The notes below the pieces were generated by a model that saw only the letters and a list, made by a program, of their open reading frames with translations, searched no databases and had not been told where the DNA came from. A stretch of DNA of 64,000 bases from Nonomuraea turcica (GTDB lineage Bacteria > Actinomycetota > Actinomycetes > Streptosporangiales > Streptosporangiaceae): the NCBI RefSeq assembly GCF_030718205.1, contig NZ_JAUZQF010000033.1:1-64000 (forward strand). Reading direction: 5' to 3'. The position numbers and the translations under genes are program-made. This document shows, one piece after another, positions 8,362-17,499 of the stretch (the stretch's first letter is position 1; each line of letters opens with the position of its first letter).

Positions 8362-8404
8362 ACGCTATCCGGTCTGGCCACGCAGCCATAGGGACCAAGG
8401 TCCT
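8362..8404 (-). promoter_or_regulatory. Autoregulatory DosR box and -10 element of dosR
   Basis: The box GGGACCAAGGTCCT lies at 8391-8404 and is centred 43.5 bp upstream of the dosR ATG. On the minus strand TAGCGT (complement of 8362-8367) is 7 nt before the ATG, the position of a -10 hexamer for a leaderless mRNA. The box then overlaps the -35 zone, the activating position known for DosR. Confidence 0.7.
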
Positions 8405-8473
8405 CAGCCCAGCTCGACGGGCAGACCGTTGGCAGGCCGTCGGTTGATCGTGGGCCTATCGGGCCCGTGACAA

Positions 8474-8487
8474 GGGACTTTGGTCCC
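8474..8487. promoter_or_regulatory. DosR-type box of the narGHJI operon
   Basis: GGGACTTTGGTCCC lies 71 bp before the narG start. A related GGGCC-N5-GGCCC palindrome lies 22 bp upstream at 8452-8466. The 21 bp at 8475-8495 recur exactly at 53043-53063, in front of another island gene. Confidence 0.8.
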
Positions 8488-8557
8488 TGTCGGAGAAAGT
8501 GCGGCGGGCACGAGCCTTGAGCCATGTCCGCTGGACCGCTGTGGCAAGGAAGATGTT

Positions 8558-11500
8558 GTGACTGATATCGACGCGATTCCCGGCATGGGGCCGCTGCTGG
8601 CCGCCCGGAAGTTCTTCACCAAGGCAGAGGTGTCGGCCGACGGTCGCACCCTGCACCAGATCGACCCCAGCGCTTGGGACCGCTTCTACCGGGACCGGTG
8701 GGCGCACGACAAGGTGGTGCGCTCGACGCATGGCGTGAACTGCACGGGGTCGTGCTCGTGGCAGGTGTTCGTCAAGGACGGGCTGATCACGTGGGAGCAC
8801 CAGGCGACCGACTATCCGTCGGTGGGGCCGGAGTCGCCGGAGTACGAGCCGCGCGGTTGCCCGCGGGGTGCGTCGTTCTCCTGGTATACCTACTCGCCGT
8901 CGCGGGTGCGGTACCCGTACGTGCGCGGGGTGCTGCTGGAGATGTGGCGGGAGGCCAAGGCCAGGCTGGGGGATCCGGTGCTGGCGTGGGCGGAGCTGAC
9001 CGGCGACCCCTACCGGGCCAGGACGTACAAGCGCGCCCGTGGCAAGGGCGGGTTCGTGCGCTCCAGCTGGGACGAGGTCCTCGAGCTGATGGCCGCGGCC
9101 CATGTGCACACGGTCAAGGAGTACGGCCCTGACCGGGTGGTGGGGTTCTCGCCGATTCCGGCGATGTCGATGGCGTCGTTCGCGGCCGGGACGCGGTTCC
9201 TGTCGATGATCGGTGGCACGTTGTTGTCGTTCTACGACTGGTATGCGGACCTTCCGATCGCCTCGCCGCAGGTGTGGGGCGATCAGACGGATGTGCCGGA
9301 GGCGGCGGACTGGTGGAACTCCCGCTACCTGATCATGTGGGGCTCCAACATCCCGGTCACCCGGACGCCGGACGCCCATTTCATGACCGAGGCGCGCTAC
9401 CAGGGCACCAAGGTGGTGGCGGTCAGCCCGGACTACGCCGACAACGTCAAGTTCGCCGACGACTGGCTGGCCCCGCACCCGGGCACGGACGGCGCACTGG
9501 CCATGGCGATGGGCCACGTGACGCTGACGGAGTTCTTCCGCGACCGCCAGGTCCCGTACTTCACCGACTATGTGCGGAAATATACCGACTTGCCGTTCCT
9601 GGTGACGTTGGAGCCGCGCGACGACGCGTACGTGCCGCGCCGCTTCCTGACCGCCGCGGACCTGGGCGAGCAGAGCGAGAACGCCGAGTTCAAGACCGTC
9701 TTCCTGGACGAGGAGACGGGTGAGCCGGAGGTGCCGAACGGCTCGCTCGGCTTCCGGTGGGGCCAGGAGGGTGAGGGCCGCTGGAACCTGGACCTGCACG
9801 GTGCGACCCCCACGCTGACGCTGCTCGACCGGTCGGATCGCGCGGTGGAGGTCGACCTGCCGCGTTTCGACGAGGGTGCCACCGAGGGCGGCTGCGTGAT
9901 GCGGCGCGGTGTGCCGGTGACCGAAGTGGGCGGCAGGCTGGTCACGACGGTGTTCGACCTGCTCATGGCGCAGTACGGGGTCTCCCGCGGCGATCTGCCC
10001 GGCGAGTGGCCGGCGGGTTACGAGGACGCCTCGCAGCCGTACACGCCTGCCTGGGCCGAGGAGATCACGTCGGTGCCGGCGGCGACGATCGCCAGGATCG
10101 GTCGCGAGTTCGCCCGTAACGCCGAGCGCACCGAGGGCCGGTCGATGATCGCGATGGGGGCGGGCACGAACCACTGGTTCCACTCCGACCAGATCTACCG
10201 CGCGTTCCTGACGCTGGTGCTGCTGACCGGCTGCCAGGGCGTCAACGGCGGCGGCTGGGGCCACTATGTGGGTCAGGAGAAGGTCCGCCCGATCACCGGG
10301 TTCCAGCACCTGGCCTTCGCCTTCGACTGGCAGCGGCCGACCCGGCACATGGCCGGTACCGCGTTCTGGTATCTGGCCACCGACCAGTGGCGCTACGAGC
10401 AGATCCGGGCCGATGAACTGGCGAGTCCGCTGGGGGAGGGCCTGTTCAAGGGGCGGTCGTTCGCCGACTGCAACGCCCAGGCGGCGCGGCTGGGCTGGCT
10501 GCCGTCGCACCCGACGTTCAACCGCAACCCGCTCACGCTCGCCGACGAGGCCGCCGCCAAGGGCATCCCCGCCGCTGAGCATGTGGTGAACGAGCTCACA
10601 GCCGGCCGGCTGCGGTTCGCCGCCGAAGACCCGGGCGACCCCGCCAACTACCCACGGGTGCTGACCGTGTGGCGGGCCAACCTGCTCGGCTCCTCCGGCA
10701 AGGGCAACGAGTACTTCCTGCGCCACCTGCTCGGCACTGACGCCGAGATGCGCAACACCGAAGGCGTCCACCCGGTCGAGGTGACCTGGCGCGAGGAGGC
10801 CGCCGAAGGCAAGCTCGACCTGCTGACCACGATCGACTTCCGGATGACGTCCACAGCGCTCTTCGCCGACGTCGTGCTGCCGGCCGCCACCTGGTACGAG
10901 AAGCACGACCTGTCCTCGACCGACATGCACCCGTTCGTGCACGCCTTCAACCCGGCCATCGCCCCGCCCTGGCAGACCCGTCCCGACTACGACGTCTTCC
11001 TCGGCCTGGCCGACAAGTTCTCCGAGCTGGCCGCTCGCCACCTGGGCAAGCGCACGGACGTGCTGGCGATCCCGCTCACCCACGACACCCCCGACGAGCT
11101 GGCCCAGCCCGGCGGCCGGGTACGCGACTGGAAGTACGGCGAGTGCGAGCCGATCCCCGGTAAGACCATGCCGAAGATCATCACGATCGAGCGTGACTAC
11201 GCCGCCATCGGCGAGCGTGTGCGCGGCATCGGCCCGCTGTTCGCCGACCTGGGCCTGACCACCAAGGGCATCACCTACCGGGTCGCGCCGGAGCTGGAGT
11301 ATCTGCGCAGCCAGAACGGCGTCACCCCCGAAGGCCGCATCTCGCTGGAGTCGGCCGATCGGATGTGTGAGGCCATCCTCGCGCTGTCCGGCACCACCAA
11401 CGGCCGCCTGTCCACGCAGGGCTTCGAGACCTTGGAGAAGCGCACCGGCACCCGGCTCGCCGACCTGGCTGCCGAGCACGAGGGCAAGCGCATCACGTTC

Positions 11501-12211
11501 GCCGACACGCAATCCAGGCCGCAACCGGTGATCACCTCACCGGAGTGGTCGGGGTCGGAGACCGGCGGACGCCGCTACTCCGCCTTCGTCATCAACGTCG
11601 AGCGGGACAAGCCCTGGCACACGCTGACCGGCCGCCAGCATTTCTTCCTCGACCACGACTGGATCATCGAGCTGGGGGAGCAGTTGCCCGCCTACCGGCC
11701 GCCGCTCAACATGCGCCGCCACTACGGCGAACAGGGCGACGGGCAGGACGGGGCCGAGGTGACCGTGCGCTACCTGACCCCGCATTCGAAGTGGTCCATC
11801 CACTCTGAATACCAGGACAACGCCTACATGCTGGCCCTGTCGCGCGGCGGTCCCACGATCTGGGTGAGCGTCGAGGACGCCGCGAAGATCGGGGTGGCCG
11901 ACAACGACTGGATCGAGGCATACAACCGCAACGGCGTGGTCGTGGCCCGGGCGGTGGTCTCGCACCGCATGCCCGCCGGGACCGTGTACATGTACCACGC
12001 CAAGGACCGCAACGTGAACGTCCCACTGACGGAGAAGTCGGGGCGGCGCGGCGGCGTGCACAACTCCCTGACCCGGCTGCTGCTCAAGCCCAGCCACCTC
12101 ATCGGCGGGTACGCGCAGTTCACCTACGCCTTCAACTACTACGGGCCGACCGGCAACCAGCGTGACGAGATCACCGTGATCCGCCGCCGCACCCAGGAGG
12201 TCGATTACTGA
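8558..12211 (+). CDS. narG: Respiratory nitrate reductase alpha subunit
   Basis: 1217 residues, normal for NarG, from GTG 8558 with AAGGA 7 nt upstream. It reduces nitrate to nitrite at a Mo-bis-MGD site on the cytoplasmic side. The FS0 [4Fe-4S] ligands are visible as HGVNCTGSCSW plus the later RGCPRG cysteine. The molybdenum-ligand aspartate sits in FYDWYADLP. No twin-arginine leader is seen, as in cytoplasm-facing NarG. It is the first gene of a tight narGHJI operon (overlaps of 1-4 bp) with a DosR-type box in front. That would place nitrate respiration directly under hypoxic control. Confidence 0.97.
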   Translation: MTDIDAIPGMGPLLAARKFFTKAEVSADGRTLHQIDPSAWDRFYRDRWAHDKVVRSTHGVNCTGSCSWQVFVKDGLITWEHQATDYPSVGPESPEYEPRGCPRGASFSWYTYSPSRVRYPYVRGVLLEMWREAKARLGDPVLAWAELTGDPYRARTYKRARGKGGFVRSSWDEVLELMAAAHVHTVKEYGPDRVVGFSPIPAMSMASFAAGTRFLSMIGGTLLSFYDWYADLPIASPQVWGDQTDVPEAADWWNSRYLIMWGSNIPVTRTPDAHFMTEARYQGTKVVAVSPDYADNVKFADDWLAPHPGTDGALAMAMGHVTLTEFFRDRQVPYFTDYVRKYTDLPFLVTLEPRDDAYVPRRFLTAADLGEQSENAEFKTVFLDEETGEPEVPNGSLGFRWGQEGEGRWNLDLHGATPTLTLLDRSDRAVEVDLPRFDEGATEGGCVMRRGVPVTEVGGRLVTTVFDLLMAQYGVSRGDLPGEWPAGYEDASQPYTPAWAEEITSVPAATIARIGREFARNAERTEGRSMIAMGAGTNHWFHSDQIYRAFLTLVLLTGCQGVNGGGWGHYVGQEKVRPITGFQHLAFAFDWQRPTRHMAGTAFWYLATDQWRYEQIRADELASPLGEGLFKGRSFADCNAQAARLGWLPSHPTFNRNPLTLADEAAAKGIPAAEHVVNELTAGRLRFAAEDPGDPANYPRVLTVWRANLLGSSGKGNEYFLRHLLGTDAEMRNTEGVHPVEVTWREEAAEGKLDLLTTIDFRMTSTALFADVVLPAATWYEKHDLSSTDMHPFVHAFNPAIAPPWQTRPDYDVFLGLADKFSELAARHLGKRTDVLAIPLTHDTPDELAQPGGRVRDWKYGECEPIPGKTMPKIITIERDYAAIGERVRGIGPLFADLGLTTKGITYRVAPELEYLRSQNGVTPEGRISLESADRMCEAILALSGTTNGRLSTQGFETLEKRTGTRLADLAAEHEGKRITFADTQSRPQPVITSPEWSGSETGGRRYSAFVINVERDKPWHTLTGRQHFFLDHDWIIELGEQLPAYRPPLNMRRHYGEQGDGQDGAEVTVRYLTPHSKWSIHSEYQDNAYMLALSRGGPTIWVSVEDAAKIGVADNDWIEAYNRNGVVVARAVVSHRMPAGTVYMYHAKDRNVNVPLTEKSGRRGGVHNSLTRLLLKPSHLIGGYAQFTYAFNYYGPTGNQRDEITVIRRRTQEVDY

Positions 12212-13761
12212 TGCGCGTCATGGCACAGGTCGCCATGGTCATGAACCTGGACAAGTGCATCGGCTGCCACACCTGCTCGGTCACCTGCAAGCAGACCTGG
12301 ACCAACCGGGACGGCGTCGAGTACGTCTGGTTCAACAACGTCGAGACCAAGCCCGGCGTCGGCTACCCCAAGCGCTACGAGGACCAGGACCGCTGGCACG
12401 GCGGCTGGATGCTGGACCGGCGCGGCCGGCTCAAGCTCCGCGCCGGCGGCCGCGTCAAGCGCCTGCTCAACCTGTTCTCCAACCCCGACCTGCCCGGCCT
12501 GGACCACTACTACGAGCCGGCGACCTACGACTACGACACCCTCATCAACGCCCCCGCCGGTCCGCACACCCCGGTCATCCGCCCCAAATCCGCCATCACC
12601 GGGCGCGACATGGCCATCACGTGGGGCGCGAACTGGGAGGACGATCTCGGCGGCGCCCCCGAGCACGCCCCGGCCGACCCCAACCTGGCGGCCATGGCGG
12701 AGAAGGTGAAGATGGAGTTCGACAAGACCTTCATGTTCCACCTGCCACGCATCTGCGAGCACTGCCTCAACCCGGCGTGCGTCGCCGCCTGCCCGTCCGG
12801 CGCCATGTACAAGCGCGAAGAGGACGGCATCGTCCTGGTCGACCAGGACCGCTGCCGCGGCTGGCGCATGTGCGTGTCCTCGTGCCCGTACAAGAAGGTG
12901 TACGTCAACCACAAGACCGGCAAGGCCGAGAAGTGCACGTTCTGCTTCCCGCGGATCGAGGCGGGCCAGCCGACCGTGTGCGCCGAGACCTGCGTCGGCC
13001 GGCTGCGCTACATCGGCCTCATCCTGTACGACGCCGACGCCGTGCTGGACGCGGCCCGTGTCGCCGATCCACGCGACCTGCTGGAGGCGCAGCGCAAGGT
13101 CTTCCTCGACCCGTCCCATCCCCAGGTGGTCGAGGCGGCCCGCGCAGGCGGGATCAGCGAGGACTGGATCCAGGCGGCGCAGCGCTCGCCGATCTACCGG
13201 CTGGCCATGCGTTACCGGGTCGCGCTGCCGCTGCACCCCGAGTACCGCACCCTGCCCATGGTCTGGTATATCCCGCCGCTGTCACCCGTACTCGACGCCG
13301 TGACCGGCGCGGGCGCCGACGCCGACGACCCCGACAACATCTTCCACGCCATCACCGACCTGCGCATCCCCCTCGACTACCTGGCCAGCCTGTTCACGGC
13401 CGGGGACACCGAGGTCGTGGCGGGAGTGCTGATGAAGCTGTCGGCGATGCGCGCCTACATGCGGGCCCGCACCATCGACGGCACCGTCGCCACGGACCTG
13501 CTGGAGTCGGCCGGGATGACGGCCTCCGACATGGAGGACATGTACCGGCTGCTGGCCATCGCCAAGTACGACGAGCGCTACGTCGTGCCCGCCGCCCACC
13601 GCGAGGACGCCGCCGCCCTGTCCGCCCAGGTGGACGGATGCAGCCTCGACGGCGACGGAGGCCCCGGCATGAGCGAGTTCCACCCGACCGGCCTCACCGG
13701 CCGCCGCAGCGACGGCCGCATGGCGCTGAAGCTCTTCGTCGGCAAGGGAGGCACGGCGTGA
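12211..13761 (+). CDS. narH: Respiratory nitrate reductase beta subunit
   Basis: 516 residues, sharing one base with the narG stop. It carries the electron wire: four ferredoxin-like cysteine groups (CIGCHTCSVTCK; CEHCLNPACVAACP; CRGWRMCVSSCP, where Trp replaces one Cys as in the [3Fe-4S] cluster of NarH; CTFCFPR with a later CAETCVGR). The C-terminal NarH extension is present. It passes electrons from NarI haem to NarG and is cytoplasmic, bound to the membrane through NarI. Confidence 0.97.
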   Translation: MRVMAQVAMVMNLDKCIGCHTCSVTCKQTWTNRDGVEYVWFNNVETKPGVGYPKRYEDQDRWHGGWMLDRRGRLKLRAGGRVKRLLNLFSNPDLPGLDHYYEPATYDYDTLINAPAGPHTPVIRPKSAITGRDMAITWGANWEDDLGGAPEHAPADPNLAAMAEKVKMEFDKTFMFHLPRICEHCLNPACVAACPSGAMYKREEDGIVLVDQDRCRGWRMCVSSCPYKKVYVNHKTGKAEKCTFCFPRIEAGQPTVCAETCVGRLRYIGLILYDADAVLDAARVADPRDLLEAQRKVFLDPSHPQVVEAARAGGISEDWIQAAQRSPIYRLAMRYRVALPLHPEYRTLPMVWYIPPLSPVLDAVTGAGADADDPDNIFHAITDLRIPLDYLASLFTAGDTEVVAGVLMKLSAMRAYMRARTIDGTVATDLLESAGMTASDMEDMYRLLAIAKYDERYVVPAAHREDAAALSAQVDGCSLDGDGGPGMSEFHPTGLTGRRSDGRMALKLFVGKGGTA

Positions 13762-14471
13762 AGCTCCTGTCCTGGCCCCGGCGGGCGGCCGCCGCCCCGC
13801 CCGTCCAGTCCCAGCACACCGCGCGCATCCGCGACGGGCACACAGCGCCCGAGCACCGTGCGGTGCTGCTCCGGCTGGTCTCCATCCTTCTGCAGTACCC
13901 GGACGCCGGCCTGATCGCCGCCCGCGACGAGCTGACCGAGGCGGTGAGCGGCCTGCCGGAGTCGGCGGCACGCGAGTCGCTGACGCGGTTCCTCACGTGG
14001 TTCCGCGACACCGAGCCGATGGCGCTGGCCCGCGCCTACGTCGAGACGTTCGACCTGCGCCGTAAGTCCAGCCTCTACCTCACCTACTACCTGCACGGCG
14101 ACACTCGCCGCCGCGGCATGGCCCTGCTGACGCTCAAGCAGCGTTACCGCGTGGCCGGGCTCACCCCGCCCGAGGGCGAGCTGCCCGACTTCCTGCCGGT
14201 GGTCTGCGAGTTCGCCGCCCTGGCGGGCCCGGCCACGGGCGAGGCGCCGCTGCGTCAGCACCGCAAGGGCCTGGAGCTCATCCGCACGGCTCTGCACGAG
14301 GGCGGCTCGCCCTACTTCCTCGTCCTCGACGCGCTCTGCGCCGAGCTGCCCGATCTATCCGCGGCCGAGCACGCCGCCGTCGCCGACCTCGCGTTGGCGG
14401 GTCCGCCCGCCGAGGAGGTTGGGCTGGCCCCATACGGTCCGCCGCTCACCGAATTGGAGGTAAGACCGTGA
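13758..14471 (+). CDS. narJ: Nitrate reductase molybdenum cofactor assembly chaperone
   Basis: 237 residues from a GTG that overlaps the narH stop by 4 bp. It shows the all-helical NarJ/TorD-type pattern: YPDAGLIAARDELTEAV, the family block AYVETFDLRRKSSLYLTYYLHGDTRRRG, then LPDFLPVVCEFAA. The protein is not part of the mature enzyme. It holds apo-NarG for cofactor insertion and membrane attachment. The N-terminus is about 30 residues longer than usual and basic. The next gene starts inside its stop region. Confidence 0.95.
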   Translation: MKLLSWPRRAAAAPPVQSQHTARIRDGHTAPEHRAVLLRLVSILLQYPDAGLIAARDELTEAVSGLPESAARESLTRFLTWFRDTEPMALARAYVETFDLRRKSSLYLTYYLHGDTRRRGMALLTLKQRYRVAGLTPPEGELPDFLPVVCEFAALAGPATGEAPLRQHRKGLELIRTALHEGGSPYFLVLDALCAELPDLSAAEHAAVADLALAGPPAEEVGLAPYGPPLTELEVRP

Positions 14472-15151
14472 GCGTCGCGCTCTGGGGCGTCGTCCCCTAT
14501 ATTGCTCTGACGATCTTCGTCGTCGGTCACGTCTGGCGCTGGCGCGTCGACCAGTTCGGCTGGACCACCCGCACCACGCAGGTGCTGGAGAGCAGACTGC
14601 TGCGGCTCGGCTCACCGCTGTTCCACCTCGGCGCGTTCGCCGCCATCGGCGGCCACGTGCTCGGCCTGCTCGTCCCCAAGTCATGGACCGAGACGGTGGG
14701 CGTCGACGAGCATCTCTATCACCTGGTGTCGGTAAGCGCCGGAACCGTCGCCGGGCTGATGGTGATCGCGGGGCTCGCGCTGCTGCTGGCCCGCCGCTTC
14801 ACCAGCCCGCGGGTACGCCGCACCACCACCCGCGCCGACAAAGTCCTGTTCGCCGTCCTGGCCGTCGTGATCCTGCTCGGCATGACCGCGACCGTCGGCA
14901 AGAACCCGCTCGGCGGCGGCTACGACTACCGCGCCACCATCGCCGTCTGGTTCCGTGGCGTGCTGTCCTTCCGCCCCGACCCGAACCTGATGGCCGACGT
15001 GCCGCTGATCTTCCAGCTGCACGCCATGTCGGCCTGGCTGCTGGCCGCGATCTGGCCGTTCACCAGGCTCGTCCACGTCTGGTCGGCACCCATCGCGTAC
15101 CTATGGCGGCCCTACGTCGTCTACCGGCGGCGCCTTCCCGCGCACCGATGA
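14468..15151 (+). CDS. narI: Respiratory nitrate reductase gamma subunit (cytochrome b)
   Basis: 227 residues from GTG 14468, overlapping narJ by 4 bp. There are five predicted membrane spans (roughly residues 4-24, 51-70, 88-108, 122-142 and 180-200). Histidines in the second and fifth spans (FHLGAFAAIGGHVLG; FQLHAMSAW ... TRLVHVWSAP) are the expected ligands of the two b haems. It oxidises menaquinol and feeds NarH. A decayed second copy of the C-terminal part exists at 53771-53964. Confidence 0.96.
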   Translation: MSVALWGVVPYIALTIFVVGHVWRWRVDQFGWTTRTTQVLESRLLRLGSPLFHLGAFAAIGGHVLGLLVPKSWTETVGVDEHLYHLVSVSAGTVAGLMVIAGLALLLARRFTSPRVRRTTTRADKVLFAVLAVVILLGMTATVGKNPLGGGYDYRATIAVWFRGVLSFRPDPNLMADVPLIFQLHAMSAWLLAAIWPFTRLVHVWSAPIAYLWRPYVVYRRRLPAHR

Positions 15152-15186
15152 CCGGCATTCATCGTTATCACGGCAAGGAGCAAGAA

Positions 15187-15678
15187 ATGAGCGTTGTCCG
15201 AGCGGCGGCGGTGATGCTTTTGGGCGCCGCCGGCGCCGCGATGGTGGCCGCGGGCCCGGTGATGGCCGCCCAGGGGAGGAAGGCGCGCGCCGAGATCCAG
15301 GGGGAGCTGCGCAGGCAGGCGATCAGCTTCCCCGGCAAGGGACTGCCTGCCGAACTCGCCACCCACGAGGGCAAGCCGGTCCTGACCGGCCCGCAGGCCC
15401 GCGCCTTCGCCCAAGTGATCGGGAACAACGTGCTGACGGCGACGGGCGGCCGGACCTACGGCGAGATCAGCGCCGAGCTGCACGCCGCAGGCGGCGACGA
15501 CGAGAAGCTGGAAGGGCTGCGGCAAACCGCCTTCACCGGCCAGATGCTGCGCGCCTCCCTGCTGAACGCCTACCAGGCCTGGCAGCTCACCACCCTGGTC
15601 ATCGGCCTCGGCCCACTGCTGACCATCACCGGCGCCGCTCTCCTCGCCACGAGCACCACGCTCGCCCTTGACACGTGA
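15187..15678 (+). CDS. Small membrane protein of unknown function after narI
   Basis: 163 residues, start ATG 15187 with AAGGAG 6-7 nt upstream. An N-terminal hydrophobic segment (about 4-28) could be a signal anchor, and a C-terminal one spans about 132-155. The middle is a polar helical domain (RKARAEIQGELRRQAI ... GGDDEKLEGLRQTAFTGQMLRAS). I do not recognise a family. It lies 35 bp after narI and overlaps the next nitroreductase gene, so it probably belongs to the same transcript and to the hypoxic programme. Confidence 0.7.
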   Translation: MSVVRAAAVMLLGAAGAAMVAAGPVMAAQGRKARAEIQGELRRQAISFPGKGLPAELATHEGKPVLTGPQARAFAQVIGNNVLTATGGRTYGEISAELHAAGGDDEKLEGLRQTAFTGQMLRASLLNAYQAWQLTTLVIGLGPLLTITGAALLATSTTLALDT

Positions 15679-16643
15679 CGATGGTCCAGCCCTTCGCCAC
15701 GCCCGCCGGCGTACGCCGGATCGTCGAGGCCGCGGTCGCCGCGCCCTCCGTGCACAACACCCAGCCGTGGCTGTTCCACCACCTGAGGGACAGCATGACC
15801 GTCTACGCTGACCTCCGTCGGCAACTGCACGTCACTGATCCCCTCGGGCGCTGCCTCGGCTTGAGCTGCGGGGCGGCGCTGTTCAACATGAGGCTGGCCA
15901 TCCGAATGACCGGGTACGAGGCTCGTGTCCTGCCGTTGCCCGCTCCGCGCGGCGCGCCCGATCTCCTCGCCGTCGTGCGCGCCGTCCCAGGGGAGCCGCC
16001 GTCACCGAACGAGCAGCGGCTGCATGCCGTGATCCCGCACCGGCGCACCAACCGCTTCCCCTTCGACGGCCGGCTCCTGCCGCACGAGACCGTCGTTGAC
16101 CTGGTCGTCGCGGCCCGCCACGAGGGCGCCACCCTTGTCATGCTGGACGGCCGGGCGGCACGCACGGTCCTCGACATGGTCGCCGCCGCAGAGCGGGCGC
16201 TCTCCCGCGATGAGGCCTACCGCTGCGAGCTGTCCCCCTGGGCGAGAGACGCCCCCGACGCGGAAGGCGTCCCTCGCCGCGCCTTCGGCCCTCGCCCCGA
16301 CGGCACCGAACTGCCCTTGCGCGACTTCGGGCTCGGGGCGAGCCGGGAGGCGGCAAGGTTCGAAAGAACCCGGCAGATTGCCGCCCTGTTCACCGGTGGG
16401 GACAGCCCGCGCGACTGGCTGGTCGCCGGACAGGCGCTGCAGCGGGTGCTGCTCACCGCCACCGCCCACGGGGTGTCGGCGTCATTGTTCAGCCAGCCTC
16501 TGGATCTACCAGACAATGGGCGCCGCGGCGAGCCCACGGGGACACTCGGGCATCTGCAGATGCTGCTGCGGCTGGGGTACGGTCCGCCGGTTCCCGCCGT
16601 GCCACGCCGCCCCCTCCACGAGGTCTTCAACACCCGGCGGTAA
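15675..16643 (+). CDS. Acg-type nitroreductase family protein (copy 1)
   Basis: 322 residues from GTG 15675 (an ATG lies at 15681). The signature APSVHNTQPWLF at about residues 24-35 is diagnostic of the Acg subgroup that includes Rv2032, Rv3127 and Rv3131 of the DosR regulon. DWLVAGQALQRVLLTATAHGVSAS is the conserved C-terminal block. These proteins bind or sequester FMN and often lack ordinary nitroreductase activity. It overlaps the preceding gene by 4 bp, so it appears to be the last gene of the nar transcript and is followed by a strong hairpin. Confidence 0.9.
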   Translation: MTMVQPFATPAGVRRIVEAAVAAPSVHNTQPWLFHHLRDSMTVYADLRRQLHVTDPLGRCLGLSCGAALFNMRLAIRMTGYEARVLPLPAPRGAPDLLAVVRAVPGEPPSPNEQRLHAVIPHRRTNRFPFDGRLLPHETVVDLVVAARHEGATLVMLDGRAARTVLDMVAAAERALSRDEAYRCELSPWARDAPDAEGVPRRAFGPRPDGTELPLRDFGLGASREAARFERTRQIAALFTGGDSPRDWLVAGQALQRVLLTATAHGVSASLFSQPLDLPDNGRRGEPTGTLGHLQMLLRLGYGPPVPAVPRRPLHEVFNTRR

Positions 16644-16683
16644 GAGTAGGTGCCTGGTCCCTGTGCTGTGGTCAGCACTACTA

Positions 16684-16716
16684 GCCGCCCCGACCGCCAG
16701 TGGCGGCCGGGGCGGC
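16684..16716. terminator. Bidirectional hairpin between convergent genes
   Basis: The arms 16684-16698 and 16702-16716 form a 15-bp GC stem with one mismatch and a 3-base loop. It sits between the stop of the plus-strand nitroreductase and the stop of the minus-strand small gene, where a shared terminator is expected. There is no clear U-tract. Confidence 0.6.
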
Positions 16717-16734
16717 GGTGACTCTCTGCCAGGA

Positions 16735-17103
16735 TCAGGCTGAGACGCCGATCTGCGCGGTGTAGACCACCCGTCCGTTGTTGCCGCTGAATGAAATGTC
16801 ACGGGCCGCCTGGACGGCCGGGCCGAATTCTTCGGTCCCGAGGTCGAGATCGTTTTCGCCGCCGCGGCCGCCGTTGCGCTCCCTGAGCCGGACCACGGCC
16901 CGCGTACTGAACTCCTTGTGGATGGCGAGCGAGACGGTCTCGTTGTTCCTGGACTTGTTCAGGTGATGCGGGCCGGACACGTGCTCCTCGGACCCGCCGT
17001 CGAGGGCGAGGTAGACGTCGATCTCGTCCAGGTTCGTGATGCCATCGCGGGTCTTGAAGCAGTGCAGGTTGGTGATGTCGAGCTGTGCCACAGCGGGCCT
17101 CAT
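16735..17103 (-). CDS. Hypothetical protein, probable beta-sandwich
   Basis: 122 residues from ATG 17103. The frame stays open upstream, but those residues look non-coding. Its short alternating hydrophobic strands (VAQLDITNLHCF, EIDVYLALDG, ETVSLAIHKEF, RAVVRLRER, NGRVVYTAQIGV) suggest a small beta-sandwich, possibly a carbohydrate- or calcium-binding type. No family is recognised. There is no signal peptide or ribosome site. The nearest DosR-type boxes are 220 bp upstream and closer to dsbA. Confidence 0.55.
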   Translation of the reverse strand: MRPAVAQLDITNLHCFKTRDGITNLDEIDVYLALDGGSEEHVSGPHHLNKSRNNETVSLAIHKEFSTRAVVRLRERNGGRGGENDLDLGTEEFGPAVQAARDISFSGNNGRVVYTAQIGVSA

Positions 17104-17321
17104 TTCGGGTAAAGGGGGACCACGATGCCCCCCGCTGTGCTGACAGGGTGAGCGAGCGCGAGGCGCGGCACCCGGTACAACAACCCGGAAAGCGAGTGCT
17201 CCTGCGCATTGCGTAGCACTCGCAGTCCTATTAGACCAGCGCTTCCTGCCGCGGGGCACGTCCGCAGGGGCGTATGCCTGGGCCTGGCCGAGGGGCCACG
17301 GCTGGGTGAGACGTCCGATAC

Positions 17322-17356
17322 AGGACCAAGGTCCACAGGGTTGGGACTTTCGGCCC
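17322..17356. promoter_or_regulatory. Tandem DosR-type boxes upstream of dsbA/VKOR
   Basis: AGGACCAAGGTCCA at 17322-17335 and GGGACTTTCGGCCC at 17343-17356, 21 bp apart from start to start, on the same helical face. They lie about 145 bp before the dsbA-like start. Confidence 0.7.
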
Positions 17357-17499
17357 GGGTGTGGGTGCGGCGGTCTGCTCCAAGCTGGACGGCGAGCGTC
17401 AGCGAGAGGCATCCGGCCAGGGCCGAGAGCCGGTCAGGAATGGTGACGACGCGTTGGTCGCGTGGCGTTCGATCTTTCGTCCAGCAAGGAAACGAGACC

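Noticed and set aside
8456..11524. 1022-codon open frame on the minus strand
   Set aside because: It is fully antisense to narG, has the repetitive Gly/Arg/Val composition of a high-GC shadow frame and no domain.
12255..14471. 738-codon plus frame through narH and narJ
   Set aside because: Its first two thirds are an out-of-frame narH translation rich in Arg/Pro. Only the narJ part from 13758 is real.
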